DNA from: Rhodoferax sp.
GTDB lineage: Bacteria > Pseudomonadota > Gammaproteobacteria > Burkholderiales > Burkholderiaceae_C
Reading direction: 5' to 3'
Assembly (NCBI GenBank): GCA_008015235.1
Contig: SSFF01000013.1
Span: 1-64,000 of the forward strand
DNA length: 64,000 nt
The notes beneath the pieces are model-generated. The model had not been told where the DNA came from. It ran no database searches and saw only the letters and a program-made list of their open reading frames with translations. Shown here piece by piece: positions 35,616 to 42,951 of the stretch. The translations under genes were made by a program, and so were the position numbers. Each line of letters starts with the position of its first letter. Within the stretch, counting starts at the first letter, position 1.

Positions 35616-37634
35616 TTAAAGGGCCGCTTCGCGCTGCTTGCGTGCCAGCAGGTCGGCATCGCACTTGGGGCAGAACTCGTGCTGCCCGGCCAGGTAGCCA
35701 TGCGTGGGGCAGATCGAGAACGTGGGTGTGACCGTGATGTAGGGCAGACGGAAACGCGTGAGAGCACGCTTGACCAGTTCGCGGCAGGCCTGGGCGCTGC
35801 TCACCGATTCGGTCATGTACAGGTGCAGCACCGTGCCGCCGGTGTACTTGCGCTGCAGCTCGTCCTGCAGCTCCAGCGCCTCGAACGGGTCGTCGGTGTA
35901 GCCTACCGGCAGCTGGCTGGAGTTGGTGTAGTAGGGCTGTTCCGTGGTTCCGGCCTGCAGGATGCCGGGGTAGCGCTTGGCGTCTTCCTTGGCAAAACGG
36001 TAGGTCGTGCCTTCGGCCGGCGTCGCCTCCAGGTTGTACATGTGGCCGGTGGCGTCCTGGAATTCGAGCATGCGCGCACGCACGTGGTCGAGCAGGCGAA
36101 CGGCCAGAGCGTGGCCTTCGGCTGTGGTGATGTCGGCGCGGTCCTGGGTGAAGTTGCGTACCATCTCGTTGATGCCGTTCACCCCCAGCGTGGAGAAGTG
36201 GTTGCGCAATGTACCCAGGTAGCGCTTGGTGTAGGGGAACAGGCCGTTGTCCATGTGGCGCTGGATCACCTTGCGCTTGATCTCCAGGCTGTCGCGGCCC
36301 AGCTCCAGCAGGCGGTCGAGCTCGGCCAGGAGCCCGGCTTCGTTGCCCGCAAACACATGCCCTAAGCGCGCGCAGTTGATGGTGACCACGCCCAGCGAGC
36401 CGGTCTGCTCGGCCGAGCCGAACAGCCCGTTGCCGCGCTTGAGCAGTTCGCGCAAGTCCAGCTGCAAACGGCAGCACATGGAGCGGATCATGTTGGGCTT
36501 GAGCTCGGAATTGAGGAAGTTCTGGAAATACGGTAGTCCGTACTTGGCCGTCATGGTGAACAACAGATCGGCGTTGGGGCTTTCCCAGTCGAAGTCGGTC
36601 GTCATGTTGTAAGTCGGTATCGGGAAGGTGAACACCCGGCCCTTGGCATCGCCCGCAGTCATGACCTCCATGTAGGCACGGTTGATCATGTCCATCTCCG
36701 CCTGGCATTCGCCATAGGTGAAGTCGACCTCATGCCCACCGATCACCGGCACCTGCTCGCGCAGGTCCTCGGGGCAGACCCAATCGAAGGTCAGGTTGGT
36801 GAACGGGGTCTGCGTGCCCCAGCGCGAAGGCACGTTGAGGTTGTAGATCAGTTCCTGGATGTACTGGCGCACCTGGGCGTAGCTGAGCCGGTCCTTGCGC
36901 ACGAAGGGCGCCATGTAGGTGTCGAAGCTCGAAAACGCCTGGGCACCGGCCCACTCGTTCTGCAGCGTGCCTAGGAAGTTCACGATCTGGCCCACTGCAC
37001 TGCCCATGTGCTGCGGCGGTCCGCTTTCCACCTTGCCCGGCACACCATTGAGGCCTTCGGTCATCAGGGTGCGCAGCGACCAGCCGGCGCAGTAGCCGGC
37101 CAGCATGTCGAGGTCGTGGATGTGGATGGCGGCGCTGCGGTGGGCCTCGCCCACGGCCGGTGGGTAGACGTGGTTGAGCCAGTAGTTGGCCACCACCTTG
37201 CCCGAGACATTGAGGATGAGCCCGCCCAGCGAATAGCCCTGGTTAGCATTGGCGTTGACGCGCCAGTCAAGCTGCTGCAGGTACTCGTTCATGCTGGACT
37301 CGACATCGACCAGCGCCTGGCGGTCGCGGCGCAGCTTCTTATGCTGCTCGCGGTAGACGATGTAGGCGCGCAGGGTCTTGCGGTAGCCGGCGTCGAACAG
37401 GGCCGCTTCCACCGCGTCCTGGATCTGTTCGATGTGCGGCGTCACATGGCCGGCGGTCTGGATGCGCGGCAGCACCAGGTACTGGGTGATGCGCTGGGCC
37501 TCGGCGCCATCGAACTCGCTGGCGACCTGGCCGGCGCGCTCCAGCGCATGGGCGATCTTGGCAGCGTCGAAGGGCTTCACCCCTCCGTCACGCTTGATGA
37601 TGTGGGTGAAAACGCTGGTATCGACACGGCTCAT
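35616..37634 (-). CDS. nrdD: Anaerobic ribonucleoside-triphosphate reductase, large part lacking the glycyl-radical loop
   Basis: I use the ATG at 37634 (after GGGAG); an earlier in-frame codon lies inside a predicted NrdR box. The 672-residue product begins with an ATP-cone ('VFTHIIKRDGGVKPFDAAKIAHALERAGQ') and continues through the class III catalytic barrel. It ends with the zinc-ribbon segment 'CPTHGYLAGQHEFCPKCDADLL' and then stops, without the RVxGY glycyl-radical motif that every one-piece NrdD has. That motif is encoded by the next gene. The enzyme makes dNTPs without oxygen, in line with the nitrate-respiration genes downstream. Confidence 0.92.
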   Translation of the reverse strand: MSRVDTSVFTHIIKRDGGVKPFDAAKIAHALERAGQVASEFDGAEAQRITQYLVLPRIQTAGHVTPHIEQIQDAVEAALFDAGYRKTLRAYIVYREQHKKLRRDRQALVDVESSMNEYLQQLDWRVNANANQGYSLGGLILNVSGKVVANYWLNHVYPPAVGEAHRSAAIHIHDLDMLAGYCAGWSLRTLMTEGLNGVPGKVESGPPQHMGSAVGQIVNFLGTLQNEWAGAQAFSSFDTYMAPFVRKDRLSYAQVRQYIQELIYNLNVPSRWGTQTPFTNLTFDWVCPEDLREQVPVIGGHEVDFTYGECQAEMDMINRAYMEVMTAGDAKGRVFTFPIPTYNMTTDFDWESPNADLLFTMTAKYGLPYFQNFLNSELKPNMIRSMCCRLQLDLRELLKRGNGLFGSAEQTGSLGVVTINCARLGHVFAGNEAGLLAELDRLLELGRDSLEIKRKVIQRHMDNGLFPYTKRYLGTLRNHFSTLGVNGINEMVRNFTQDRADITTAEGHALAVRLLDHVRARMLEFQDATGHMYNLEATPAEGTTYRFAKEDAKRYPGILQAGTTEQPYYTNSSQLPVGYTDDPFEALELQDELQRKYTGGTVLHLYMTESVSSAQACRELVKRALTRFRLPYITVTPTFSICPTHGYLAGQHEFCPKCDADLLARKQREAAL

Positions 37635-37648
37635 ACGGACTCCCAATA

Positions 37649-37695
37649 ACACTACCTATGGTGTTTACAAGTATCTTACCCACCACATATAGCGT
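37649..37695 (-). promoter_or_regulatory. Tandem NrdR boxes before nrdD
   Basis: Two 16-bp sites resemble the NrdR consensus ACACTATATATAGTGT: 37649-37664 (ACACTACCTATGGTGT, 13 matches) and 37680-37695 (CCACCACATATAGCGT, 12 matches). Their starts are 31 bp apart, about three helical turns, as in known tandem NrdR sites. NrdR represses ribonucleotide reductase genes when dATP is high. Confidence 0.72.
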
Positions 37696-37728
37696 TAACC
37701 TAGGGACAACCCGATGTCCGGCGCTTGT

Positions 37729-37742
37729 TTGATTTACATCAG
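37729..37742 (-). promoter_or_regulatory. FNR/ANR-type box before nrdD
   Basis: TTGATTTACATCAG matches the FNR consensus TTGAT-N4-ATCAA in 9 of 10 defined positions. It lies about 95 bp upstream of the nrdD ATG and beyond the NrdR boxes, a suitable place for anaerobic activation. Confidence 0.7.
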
Positions 37743-38082
37743 AGAACGCGTTTTTTCAGCCTACAGTGGCATACGTTGGGCCGTGTGTTTGTGATAGGGG
37801 CTTCGACATCGGGTGGGGCAAATTTTCTTAGCGCTTGCCTCACCACATACGTGTCATGGTTCTGTCTTTGTTAATGAACTGGCGCACCACGGCACCTGAG
37901 ACGTGCAAGACGCACCATGATGGATGCTTTTGGTGTACACAGCAGAGTCCATAGCGCAAATTGTGCGTAACTCCAGTCCTTATTGCAGCAAAAGTCTTGA
38001 TGTCAAAGCAGTCGTTGTGACCTGCTCGATTTTTCAGTGCCAATAATTTCTGTGAAAACCGCTTCTAACCTGCGAGAAGCCT
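37743..38082. other. Gene-free stretch upstream of nrdD
   Basis: About 340 bp with no convincing gene. A copy of the dispersed element (TCAAAGCAGTCGTT) lies at 38003-38016, next to the transposase scrap. No promoter could be assigned to the plus strand. Confidence 0.4.
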
Positions 38083-38244
38083 ATGAGAAAGAGTCAATTC
38101 ACCGAAGAGCAAATGATCACCGTACTGCGCGAAGTAGATCGAATCAGAGTTGCCGAAGCATCCAGGAGACACAAAGTCCGCGAGCCCACTGACTTCCCGG
38201 GATTTTCTAGTCAATCATTCCTGGAAACGGTTTGGTTTTACTGA
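38083..38244 (+). pseudogene. IS3-family orfA fragment
   Basis: The first ~36 codons (MRKSQFTEEQMITVLREVDR...ASRRHKV) are a clear match to the N-terminal helix-turn-helix of IS3-family OrfA proteins. Homology then stops and the frame runs into unrelated sequence before a TGA. Only the 5' end of the insertion sequence survives. Confidence 0.8.
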
Positions 38245-38263
38245 CCCAAAGCAGCTTCTTAGG

Positions 38264-38293
38264 CGCCCTCCCCTTGCCTAAATATATAGATAA
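38264..38293 (+). repeat. Copy 2 of 30-bp leader repeat, before the H-NS-like gene
   Basis: Identical to 21131-21160 except one base (C for A after TTGC). It ends 17 bp before the ATG and includes the AT-rich TAAATATATAGATAA, which could supply a -10 element or an H-NS binding tract. Confidence 0.75.
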
Positions 38294-38310
38294 TTACAAT
38301 AATCAGCCTA

Positions 38311-38676
38311 ATGACCACGCTCCTCTCCCTCCAAGCCCAAATCGCCGAGCTCCAGCTAAAAGCTGCCCAGATTAAATCCAAAGAGTACGCCGCCACCGTG
38401 GCCGACATCCAGGCCAAGATGAAGGCATTCGGCATCACCATCGCCGACCTCAAGAAGGCCCAATCCAATCCCAAAGCTGGTCGCAAGAGACGCAAAGCTG
38501 CTGAGGAGAAGCCAGCCGCGAAACGTGCCTCCAAACTCGCAGGCGTCAAAGTCGAGCCCAAGTACCGCAACACAGATCGTCAAACCTGGACTGGCCGCGG
38601 CGTTGCTCCCAAGTGGATCACTGAAGCCATCGCTGCAGGTCGCAGCAAAGACGACTTCCTGATCGCCAAGCCCTGA
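38311..38676 (+). CDS. H-NS-family nucleoid protein
   Basis: The 121-residue protein has an N-terminal coiled-coil oligomerisation part ('LSLQAQIAELQLKAAQIKSKEYAATVADIQAKM') and a C-terminal DNA-binding part ('PKYRNTDRQTWTGRGVAPKWI') typical of betaproteobacterial H-NS (BpH3-like). The two are joined by a basic linker (KAGRKRRKAAEEK). Such proteins silence AT-rich foreign DNA. It lies at the edge of an integrase island and follows an IS scrap, so it may be part of the acquired region. No strong ribosome site is visible before the ATG. Confidence 0.9.
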   Translation: MTTLLSLQAQIAELQLKAAQIKSKEYAATVADIQAKMKAFGITIADLKKAQSNPKAGRKRRKAAEEKPAAKRASKLAGVKVEPKYRNTDRQTWTGRGVAPKWITEAIAAGRSKDDFLIAKP

Positions 38677-38693
38677 TTTCTTTTCAGAGCAAC

Positions 38694-38727
38694 CGCCGCC
38701 AACGCTGCAAAGCCTTGGCGGCGTTTT
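38694..38727 (+). terminator. Terminator of the H-NS-like gene
   Basis: A perfect 9-bp stem CGCCGCCAA/TTGGCGGCG with a 12-base loop is followed by TTTT, starting 18 bp after the stop codon. Confidence 0.85.
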
Positions 38728-38733
38728 ACTTTT

Positions 38734-38763
38734 AAGGTGCGCCTTAAATTTAAGACGCGCCTT
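38734..38763. repeat. Double quasi-palindrome
   Basis: Two tandem near-palindromes, AAGGTGCGCCTT and AAGACGCGCCTT, are separated by AAATTT. The whole 30 bp is itself an inverted repeat with 13 of 15 paired positions. It lies between convergent genes, directly after a terminator. It could be a binding site for a dimeric protein or a recombination site; no function is assigned. Confidence 0.6.
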
Positions 38764-38877
38764 TAATTACGAGCAGGTGGCGTTTGCGCACATCCCTCTC
38801 CACCCAAAACACCAAAGCATTGATGGACCGGGTCCACTTGAGATAGGCATGCGCACTTGGCGCTGGACATCCTGCGC

Positions 38878-39693
38878 TTAAGCGCTCCTACTCCCTTCCA
38901 GCGCCGCGTTCAGCTGCGCAACGGTAGATGGGTTTCCCAAACCCAGTACGCCATCGGTCAGGACCAGATGGTTCGCAACAGCCTGTGGCCAGCCTTCCCC
39001 ATCGTCATCCAAGGCCAGCCACCAGCGTGGACAGCGACGCTGAACATCGCACAGCACCTGCTCTGCGCGCGTGAGATGTTTGAATTCGCGCCTATCCATC
39101 TGCGTATGGAAGGTTGCCCCCACCACCCGCCGGCGCAATGTCTTGCTCAGCGCACTGCGGGCATAGACATAGCCCATCCGGCGAACCCAGTTGGTACTGA
39201 GCACGATCCGAACATCCGGATAAGGTGCCAAGCACTGCTCCAGAACGGCCATGTGTTCAAACAGTCGGTGCGGTGGATTCACAAAGGGTCCCTGCTTGCG
39301 CACGATGAAGCAGTCCTTCGTGTGCAGCACCCCATCAAAGTCCAGATACAACACGGCCTCACCGACTCCGCGCCGAGGAGGTGGCAACGAAGTAGCCTCA
39401 AGTACTGCACGATCCGGTGCGGCTGCCTCGCTGAGACTATTCCCACCCTTGACGTCTTCCCATGCACCTGGGACCACCACTGGCTGCAGCGAACTCCCTG
39501 TCTGCGCATCCCCCTCACCCGCCGGGACAAAGCCACTGCTCGGTGCACTGCAACGGAAGCATCGCAGGTAGCCAGAGTGATCGGCATCGGCAGGAACGGC
39601 ACTTTGCGGGATGGCAGCATGCACCCACCCACAGCGTATGCATTTGTATTCCTTGTAGCCTAGTTGTTCTGTTTTCATGTGCATTGCATCCAT
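38878..39693 (-). CDS. HAD-family phosphatase with N-terminal zinc ribbon
   Basis: The 271-residue protein has two CxxC pairs in the N-terminal 50 residues ('CIRCGWVH', 'CFRCS'), a low-complexity linker, then a HAD hydrolase domain. HAD motif I is 'LYLDFDGVLHTKD', motif II 'IVLSTNWV', and the acidic motif IV 'LALDDDGEGW'. The form matches HAD domains described in Swiss-army-knife RNA-repair proteins and many plasmid/phage HAD proteins (from memory). It is the last gene of the island operon, 3 bp after the metallophosphoesterase. Substrate is unknown; nucleic-acid end processing is a possibility. Confidence 0.72.
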   Translation of the reverse strand: MDAMHMKTEQLGYKEYKCIRCGWVHAAIPQSAVPADADHSGYLRCFRCSAPSSGFVPAGEGDAQTGSSLQPVVVPGAWEDVKGGNSLSEAAAPDRAVLEATSLPPPRRGVGEAVLYLDFDGVLHTKDCFIVRKQGPFVNPPHRLFEHMAVLEQCLAPYPDVRIVLSTNWVRRMGYVYARSALSKTLRRRVVGATFHTQMDRREFKHLTRAEQVLCDVQRRCPRWWLALDDDGEGWPQAVANHLVLTDGVLGLGNPSTVAQLNAALEGSRSA

Positions 39694-39696
39694 GTA

Positions 39697-40539
39697 TCAG
39701 TGATTGGGCAAGTCGTTGGTACTGGGGGAGTTCGAGATATCGACCAGCAGGTTCGGCCTAAACCTCTTGTTCTCGATACCACCAATGGAGTGGGAGTAAC
39801 CACGGGGGTTGCACACCACCCGTGTTCCTTGGACCTGGTAGTCCATGCTGGCGTGCACATGCCCATGCACCCACTGACAGGACTTGCCCATCAGACACTC
39901 CAGGTCAGATACAAACGCAGGAGAGAGTGGATCGCCCAGGAACTGGCCAGGCACAGAGTTCCGATGGGGCCCGTGGTGTGTCACCACTACGGTCGATTCA
40001 GGCGAGCCTTTGGACAACTCCTGCTCCAGCCAGGCCACACTGGCCTGGTGGCGTCGCAAGGTCAGCTCTGCATCCAGCGTCCCTGGCGTCAACCACCGCA
40101 TGTCGGTCGGAATGTCCTCTTGCTGGACTTGGATCCAGCGGTAGTCATTCAGCCAGGACTGGGCTGCCTGCATGGCACCAGGTTGGCGCTCTGCACCATC
40201 GAGTAAGAAGTCAGTCCACAAGCTGCATCCGAGGAAACGGATACCGCCGTACTCGACGGTCTGGTTCTCTAGGAAATCAATACCCAATTTCGCAGCGGTG
40301 TCGCGCATCTCGGCCAGAAGGCCGCCCCACGAATGTTCATAGAACTCGTGATTACCGCAAACGTACACAATGGGCTTGTCCGGAAAGGACTGTCTGGCCC
40401 AGTGCAGTCCCCGGGTTCCCTCGTCGATGTCCCCAGCCAGGATGATCAGATCAGCACCCTGGTCAATACGTTGCCCTTCCCACTCCAGGTCCATGGGGGC
40501 CATGTCCAGATGCAGGTCAGACAGGATGAGTAGCTTCAT
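39697..40539 (-). CDS. Calcineurin-like metallophosphoesterase
   Basis: The start is the ATG after GGAGGACACAACC. The 280-residue product shows all motifs of the family in order: 'LLILSDLHLD', 'ILAGDIDEG', 'VCGNHEFYEH', 'VVVTHHGPH' and 'VHGHVHASMD', which bind two metal ions. No signal peptide, so it is cytoplasmic. Similar stand-alone enzymes hydrolyse nucleotides or phosphodiesters. It is flanked by two HAD phosphatases in the same operon, which suggests a joint phosphate-removal role. Confidence 0.85.
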   Translation of the reverse strand: MKLLILSDLHLDMAPMDLEWEGQRIDQGADLIILAGDIDEGTRGLHWARQSFPDKPIVYVCGNHEFYEHSWGGLLAEMRDTAAKLGIDFLENQTVEYGGIRFLGCSLWTDFLLDGAERQPGAMQAAQSWLNDYRWIQVQQEDIPTDMRWLTPGTLDAELTLRRHQASVAWLEQELSKGSPESTVVVTHHGPHRNSVPGQFLGDPLSPAFVSDLECLMGKSCQWVHGHVHASMDYQVQGTRVVCNPRGYSHSIGGIENKRFRPNLLVDISNSPSTNDLPNH

Positions 40540-40583
40540 GGTTGTGTCCTCCATGTCGGATTCGTTGTGTGCATGGTGTTTTC

Positions 40584-40901
40584 CTATCGTTGGACGCGAC
40601 TGCTGACATAGCGTCCATGGGTTAGCGCCCCTTTGGGCGAGAGGCTGGCGATGGCACTTCGATGGGCATCGAGCTTCCAGAAGATGCGGCAACCAACGCG
40701 CCAAGTGGCAGGCAGGTCAGGAACCCGGATGCTGCCCCTGCGTCCAATAACTGCAACCTGCGGCTGCGGCTGCGGCTGCAGTTGACGTTCTCGCTGCTTG
40801 GGTGTCGTGGGTGTGCGGTGTTGGCGTGTGGGCGGGGCGGACTTTTGACAGTCCAGCCTTCTTGGAGGCATGGGAGCGCGGTGCACTTCATCGCTTTGCA
40901 C
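40584..40901 (-). CDS. Small unknown protein in the HAD operon
   Basis: This 105-codon frame begins with GTG inside the end of the HAD gene. An alternative ATG frame of 89 codons (40622-40891) shares an ATGA overlap with the same stop. The GTG frame has mostly G/C third positions and a plausible C-terminal half ('VGCRIFWKLDAHRSAIASLS'), so I prefer it. The central CAG-CCG codons give a QPQPQPQ run. No family recognised; either frame may be spurious. Confidence 0.35.
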   Translation of the reverse strand: MQSDEVHRAPMPPRRLDCQKSAPPTRQHRTPTTPKQRERQLQPQPQPQVAVIGRRGSIRVPDLPATWRVGCRIFWKLDAHRSAIASLSPKGALTHGRYVSSRVQR

Positions 40902-41352
40902 GGATCACCTCCATGAGCTTGGGTACATCGCTCTCAGTCAAGCCCGTGCTGGGGTCAACCGCATAGAGGTTTGGGCTGAAGGGCCGAAACTGTCCCGGCT
41001 GGTCGTCGATGGCCAGCCAGGGTTCAGCCAAAGCCTCGTTGATCCGCAGCCAGCTCCAGCACTCGGCCTCCCGTGGGAAGCTGAACAAATGGTCCGGCAC
41101 CGAGGTCATGACCTCACGGAACTCCGGTGTCTTGCCCACAATGAAGGGCTCTATGTCCGATGGAAAGAACCGTTTCAGTTCATCCAGACGCCTTGTTCGT
41201 CGCCAGGCACTACTGATCACGAGACGAGGCGATGGATGCAGACTGCGCACCACCTCGTCCAGGCACCAACGCTGCGAGAACAGCCCAGGGTCGGCCGTAT
41301 CGATGCATTCCACCGGGTGCAACACGCCATCGAAATCAACGAACAGAATCAT
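40888..41352 (-). CDS. Minimal HAD-family phosphatase
   Basis: The start is the ATG following GGAGGCGACGCA. The 154-residue product consists of a HAD core: motif I 'ILFVDFDGVLHPVE' with the two catalytic aspartates, motif II 'LVISSAWRRT' and an acidic 'LAIDDQPG'. It resembles the second HAD protein of this operon in motif I, but lacks the zinc ribbon. It overlaps the lipoprotein stop by ATGA. Having two related HAD enzymes and a metallophosphoesterase in one operon is notable. Confidence 0.75.
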   Translation of the reverse strand: MILFVDFDGVLHPVECIDTADPGLFSQRWCLDEVVRSLHPSPRLVISSAWRRTRRLDELKRFFPSDIEPFIVGKTPEFREVMTSVPDHLFSFPREAECWSWLRINEALAEPWLAIDDQPGQFRPFSPNLYAVDPSTGLTESDVPKLMEVIRAKR

Positions 41353-41699
41353 TGCGTCGCCTCCGGTGTGCGGCTGACCAGGATCCAGCATGGAAGCGAC
41401 TTGAGATCCTGGCGTTCGTCCGTCGGCGCGAGGCACAGCCAACGCTTGTCGTCCTTCTGCCGAACAACTACCGCAGCGTTCAAGGGGATCTCCACGAAGT
41501 ACGAGATCAAGAACTCAGCTTTGTCAGTACCCACTTGCGTGGTGTTGGGCATGCCCTCCATGTATCGGACAGCACGAACGGTCTGAGGATCGCCGACCGG
41601 TGGTTGTAACTTCGCATCCACTTTTTGGGACTGTTGGTAGACGCATCCCACCGGGACGGCAGCAAGGGTGAGCAGAATGAAGATGTCGATGGTTTTCAT
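41349..41699 (-). CDS. Small lipoprotein
   Basis: The ATG follows AGGAGCACGCGC. The 116-residue product has a lipoprotein signal peptide (MKTIDIFILLTLAAVPVGC) with lipobox VPVGC. The mature part has no recognised domain; one remaining cysteine pair (W-L-C-L, L-P-C-W) could form a disulfide. It is coupled on both sides by ATGA overlaps with a 51-residue gene and a HAD gene, so an envelope protein is co-translated with cytoplasmic phosphatases. Confidence 0.7.
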   Translation of the reverse strand: MKTIDIFILLTLAAVPVGCVYQQSQKVDAKLQPPVGDPQTVRAVRYMEGMPNTTQVGTDKAEFLISYFVEIPLNAAVVVRQKDDKRWLCLAPTDERQDLKSLPCWILVSRTPEATQ

Positions 41700-41851
41700 G
41701 CGCGTGCTCCTGAATCCGTGGTGTTGATCGATGCCGGCTTGTGGCGCAGCTCCTGCTGCAGCCACTGCACCAGCATGGGCAAGGGAGATCGCCCCTCATG
41801 ACCACGAAGCTCCCAGCGCCGCAGCACGCTCAGAAATAAGTCCTTAGGCAT
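41696..41851 (-). CDS. 51-residue small protein
   Basis: The frame MPKDLFLSVLRRWELRGHEG... runs from an ATG preceded by GAGGGGA to a TGA that overlaps the lipoprotein ATG by ATGA. The coupling and ribosome site support a real gene. The product is basic, with an amphipathic helix ('MLVQWLQQELRHK') and no signal peptide. No family is recognised. It lies 12 bp after the 246-residue gene. Confidence 0.6.
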   Translation of the reverse strand: MPKDLFLSVLRRWELRGHEGRSPLPMLVQWLQQELRHKPASINTTDSGARA

Positions 41852-41863
41852 TGCAGCTTCCCC

Positions 41864-42604
41864 TCACTGACCTGCCACCAGGTTTCCCGATGGGCCGTTC
41901 ATGAGTCCACCGCCCCCAACGCGCGTGGCACTGGGCATGGTGGCCATGAACGCAATGGCTGAGAGCTCTCGCACCGTAGAGTGCAACTTCACCTTGACCA
42001 CGTTGCGCAGCCAAACCATCGCTTCGCCATACTGCCCATCGACGTCACCCCAACCCACCAAGGCTTGGATGCCGAGCGCGACGTTGCGTTGACTCGCCTC
42101 AAGGTCTTGCATCGCAGCTTTGGCGACGGTTTGCACTGTGGCCAAACCACACGTCGGGTCCTCCTGTTCCCAAAGGTGGACCAGGCAGACCAGCATCGCA
42201 CTGAGGCACAACACCTCACGCTGCAACTTGCTGGTGCTGCGTTTTTCGCGGAGCACGACGGCGTTAATGCAGTCACGAATCTTCTGGGCCACATCGGCGG
42301 GCACGGCGCTTAGGAGCAAGGGCTTTTGCAGCAACTCCTGCGTCAAGGGGTTTTCTTCCACACGCGATGCAAAGTCCAACAGATCCGTGTGACTCACCAG
42401 GCCATGGAGGATGCCCTCAGTAGCTGCCGATGCGGACGCCTTGAGGCGGGCATTCGGTCCCGGTCCGAGGTGAGCCGGGACGCGCTTTGAATTAGGACCC
42501 GCGGTGACTGTGAATACGGCTGGGGCATCAGCGTTGGCGCCATTGGTGGCGCGATTGGTGACAGTGAAAGGAACGAAGGACTTCTGGGGTTTCTTGTGGC
42601 TCAT
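41864..42604 (-). CDS. Unknown island protein, first gene of HAD operon
   Basis: I use the ATG preceded by GGAGTCCCT (an earlier GTG is in frame). The 246-residue product starts with a basic, low-complexity stretch (MSHKKPQKSFVPFTVTNRATNGANADA) followed by a helical domain ('LVSHTDLLDFASRVEENPLTQELLQKPLLLSAVPADVAQKIRDCINAVV'). No known motif is seen; the later 'SQRNVALGIQALVGWGDVDGQYGEAMVWLRNVVKVKLHS' is also helical. It leads the operon and may be a structural or sensing component; function is unknown. Confidence 0.6.
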   Translation of the reverse strand: MSHKKPQKSFVPFTVTNRATNGANADAPAVFTVTAGPNSKRVPAHLGPGPNARLKASASAATEGILHGLVSHTDLLDFASRVEENPLTQELLQKPLLLSAVPADVAQKIRDCINAVVLREKRSTSKLQREVLCLSAMLVCLVHLWEQEDPTCGLATVQTVAKAAMQDLEASQRNVALGIQALVGWGDVDGQYGEAMVWLRNVVKVKLHSTVRELSAIAFMATMPSATRVGGGGLMNGPSGNLVAGQ

Positions 42605-42951
42605 AGGGACTCCGAATAAGTGTTTGCGGTTGTTTTGGGCAAAGGCTCCCCCGCTCCCGCCAAAGCAGTGCTTTGCGGGTTGGAGGTCGAATGGAGATGG
42701 CACCTGTTGGCTTTGGACCGTGCGGATCTGGTCAGCGCTTACCGGCACCGTAGAGGTGCTGCGCTAGGGCGGGTGGATGGTGTTGGAGCTGGCGAGCATG
42801 GTGGTTTCCTTAATCTGTAAATTCAGAATGACACAAAGTCTTGTTTTCGCAAGTGCTGTCACTGCCAAGGGAAGACACACCAGAATTTGGGCGTAGCTCT
42901 CCCCTGCGCGAACCGTTGCAGGTTCGCGGTCTCAGTGGCGTTGGACGCGTC
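42605..42951. other. Promoter region of the HAD operon and integrase 3' flank
   Basis: This 347-bp stretch holds the promoter of the minus-strand operon. Near its upstream part is an imperfect palindrome TCTGTAAATTCAGA (42814-42827), a possible operator. A well-placed AAGGAAACCACC-ATG opens an 11-codon frame (near 42800) that could be a leader peptide, though chance is likely. A perfect 8-bp-arm hairpin lies at 42907-42928. Confidence 0.45.
42907..42928. repeat. Perfect 8-bp inverted repeat downstream of integrase
   Basis: CGCGAACC and GGTTCGCG flank a 6-base loop, 24 bp after the integrase stop codon. There is no T-run on the minus strand, so it is not a standard terminator. It may be a recombination-site feature of the island or a plain RNA hairpin. 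Confidence 0.5.

Noticed and set aside
35382-35618. nrdD split as a sequencing frameshift
   Set aside because: The two parts are in the same frame with two separate stop codons and a strong ribosome site plus ATG between, which a single error cannot explain.
40745-40785. GCGGCT-type short tandem repeat
   Set aside because: It encodes a QP run in a possible small gene; too short and simple to call a satellite or CRISPR array.
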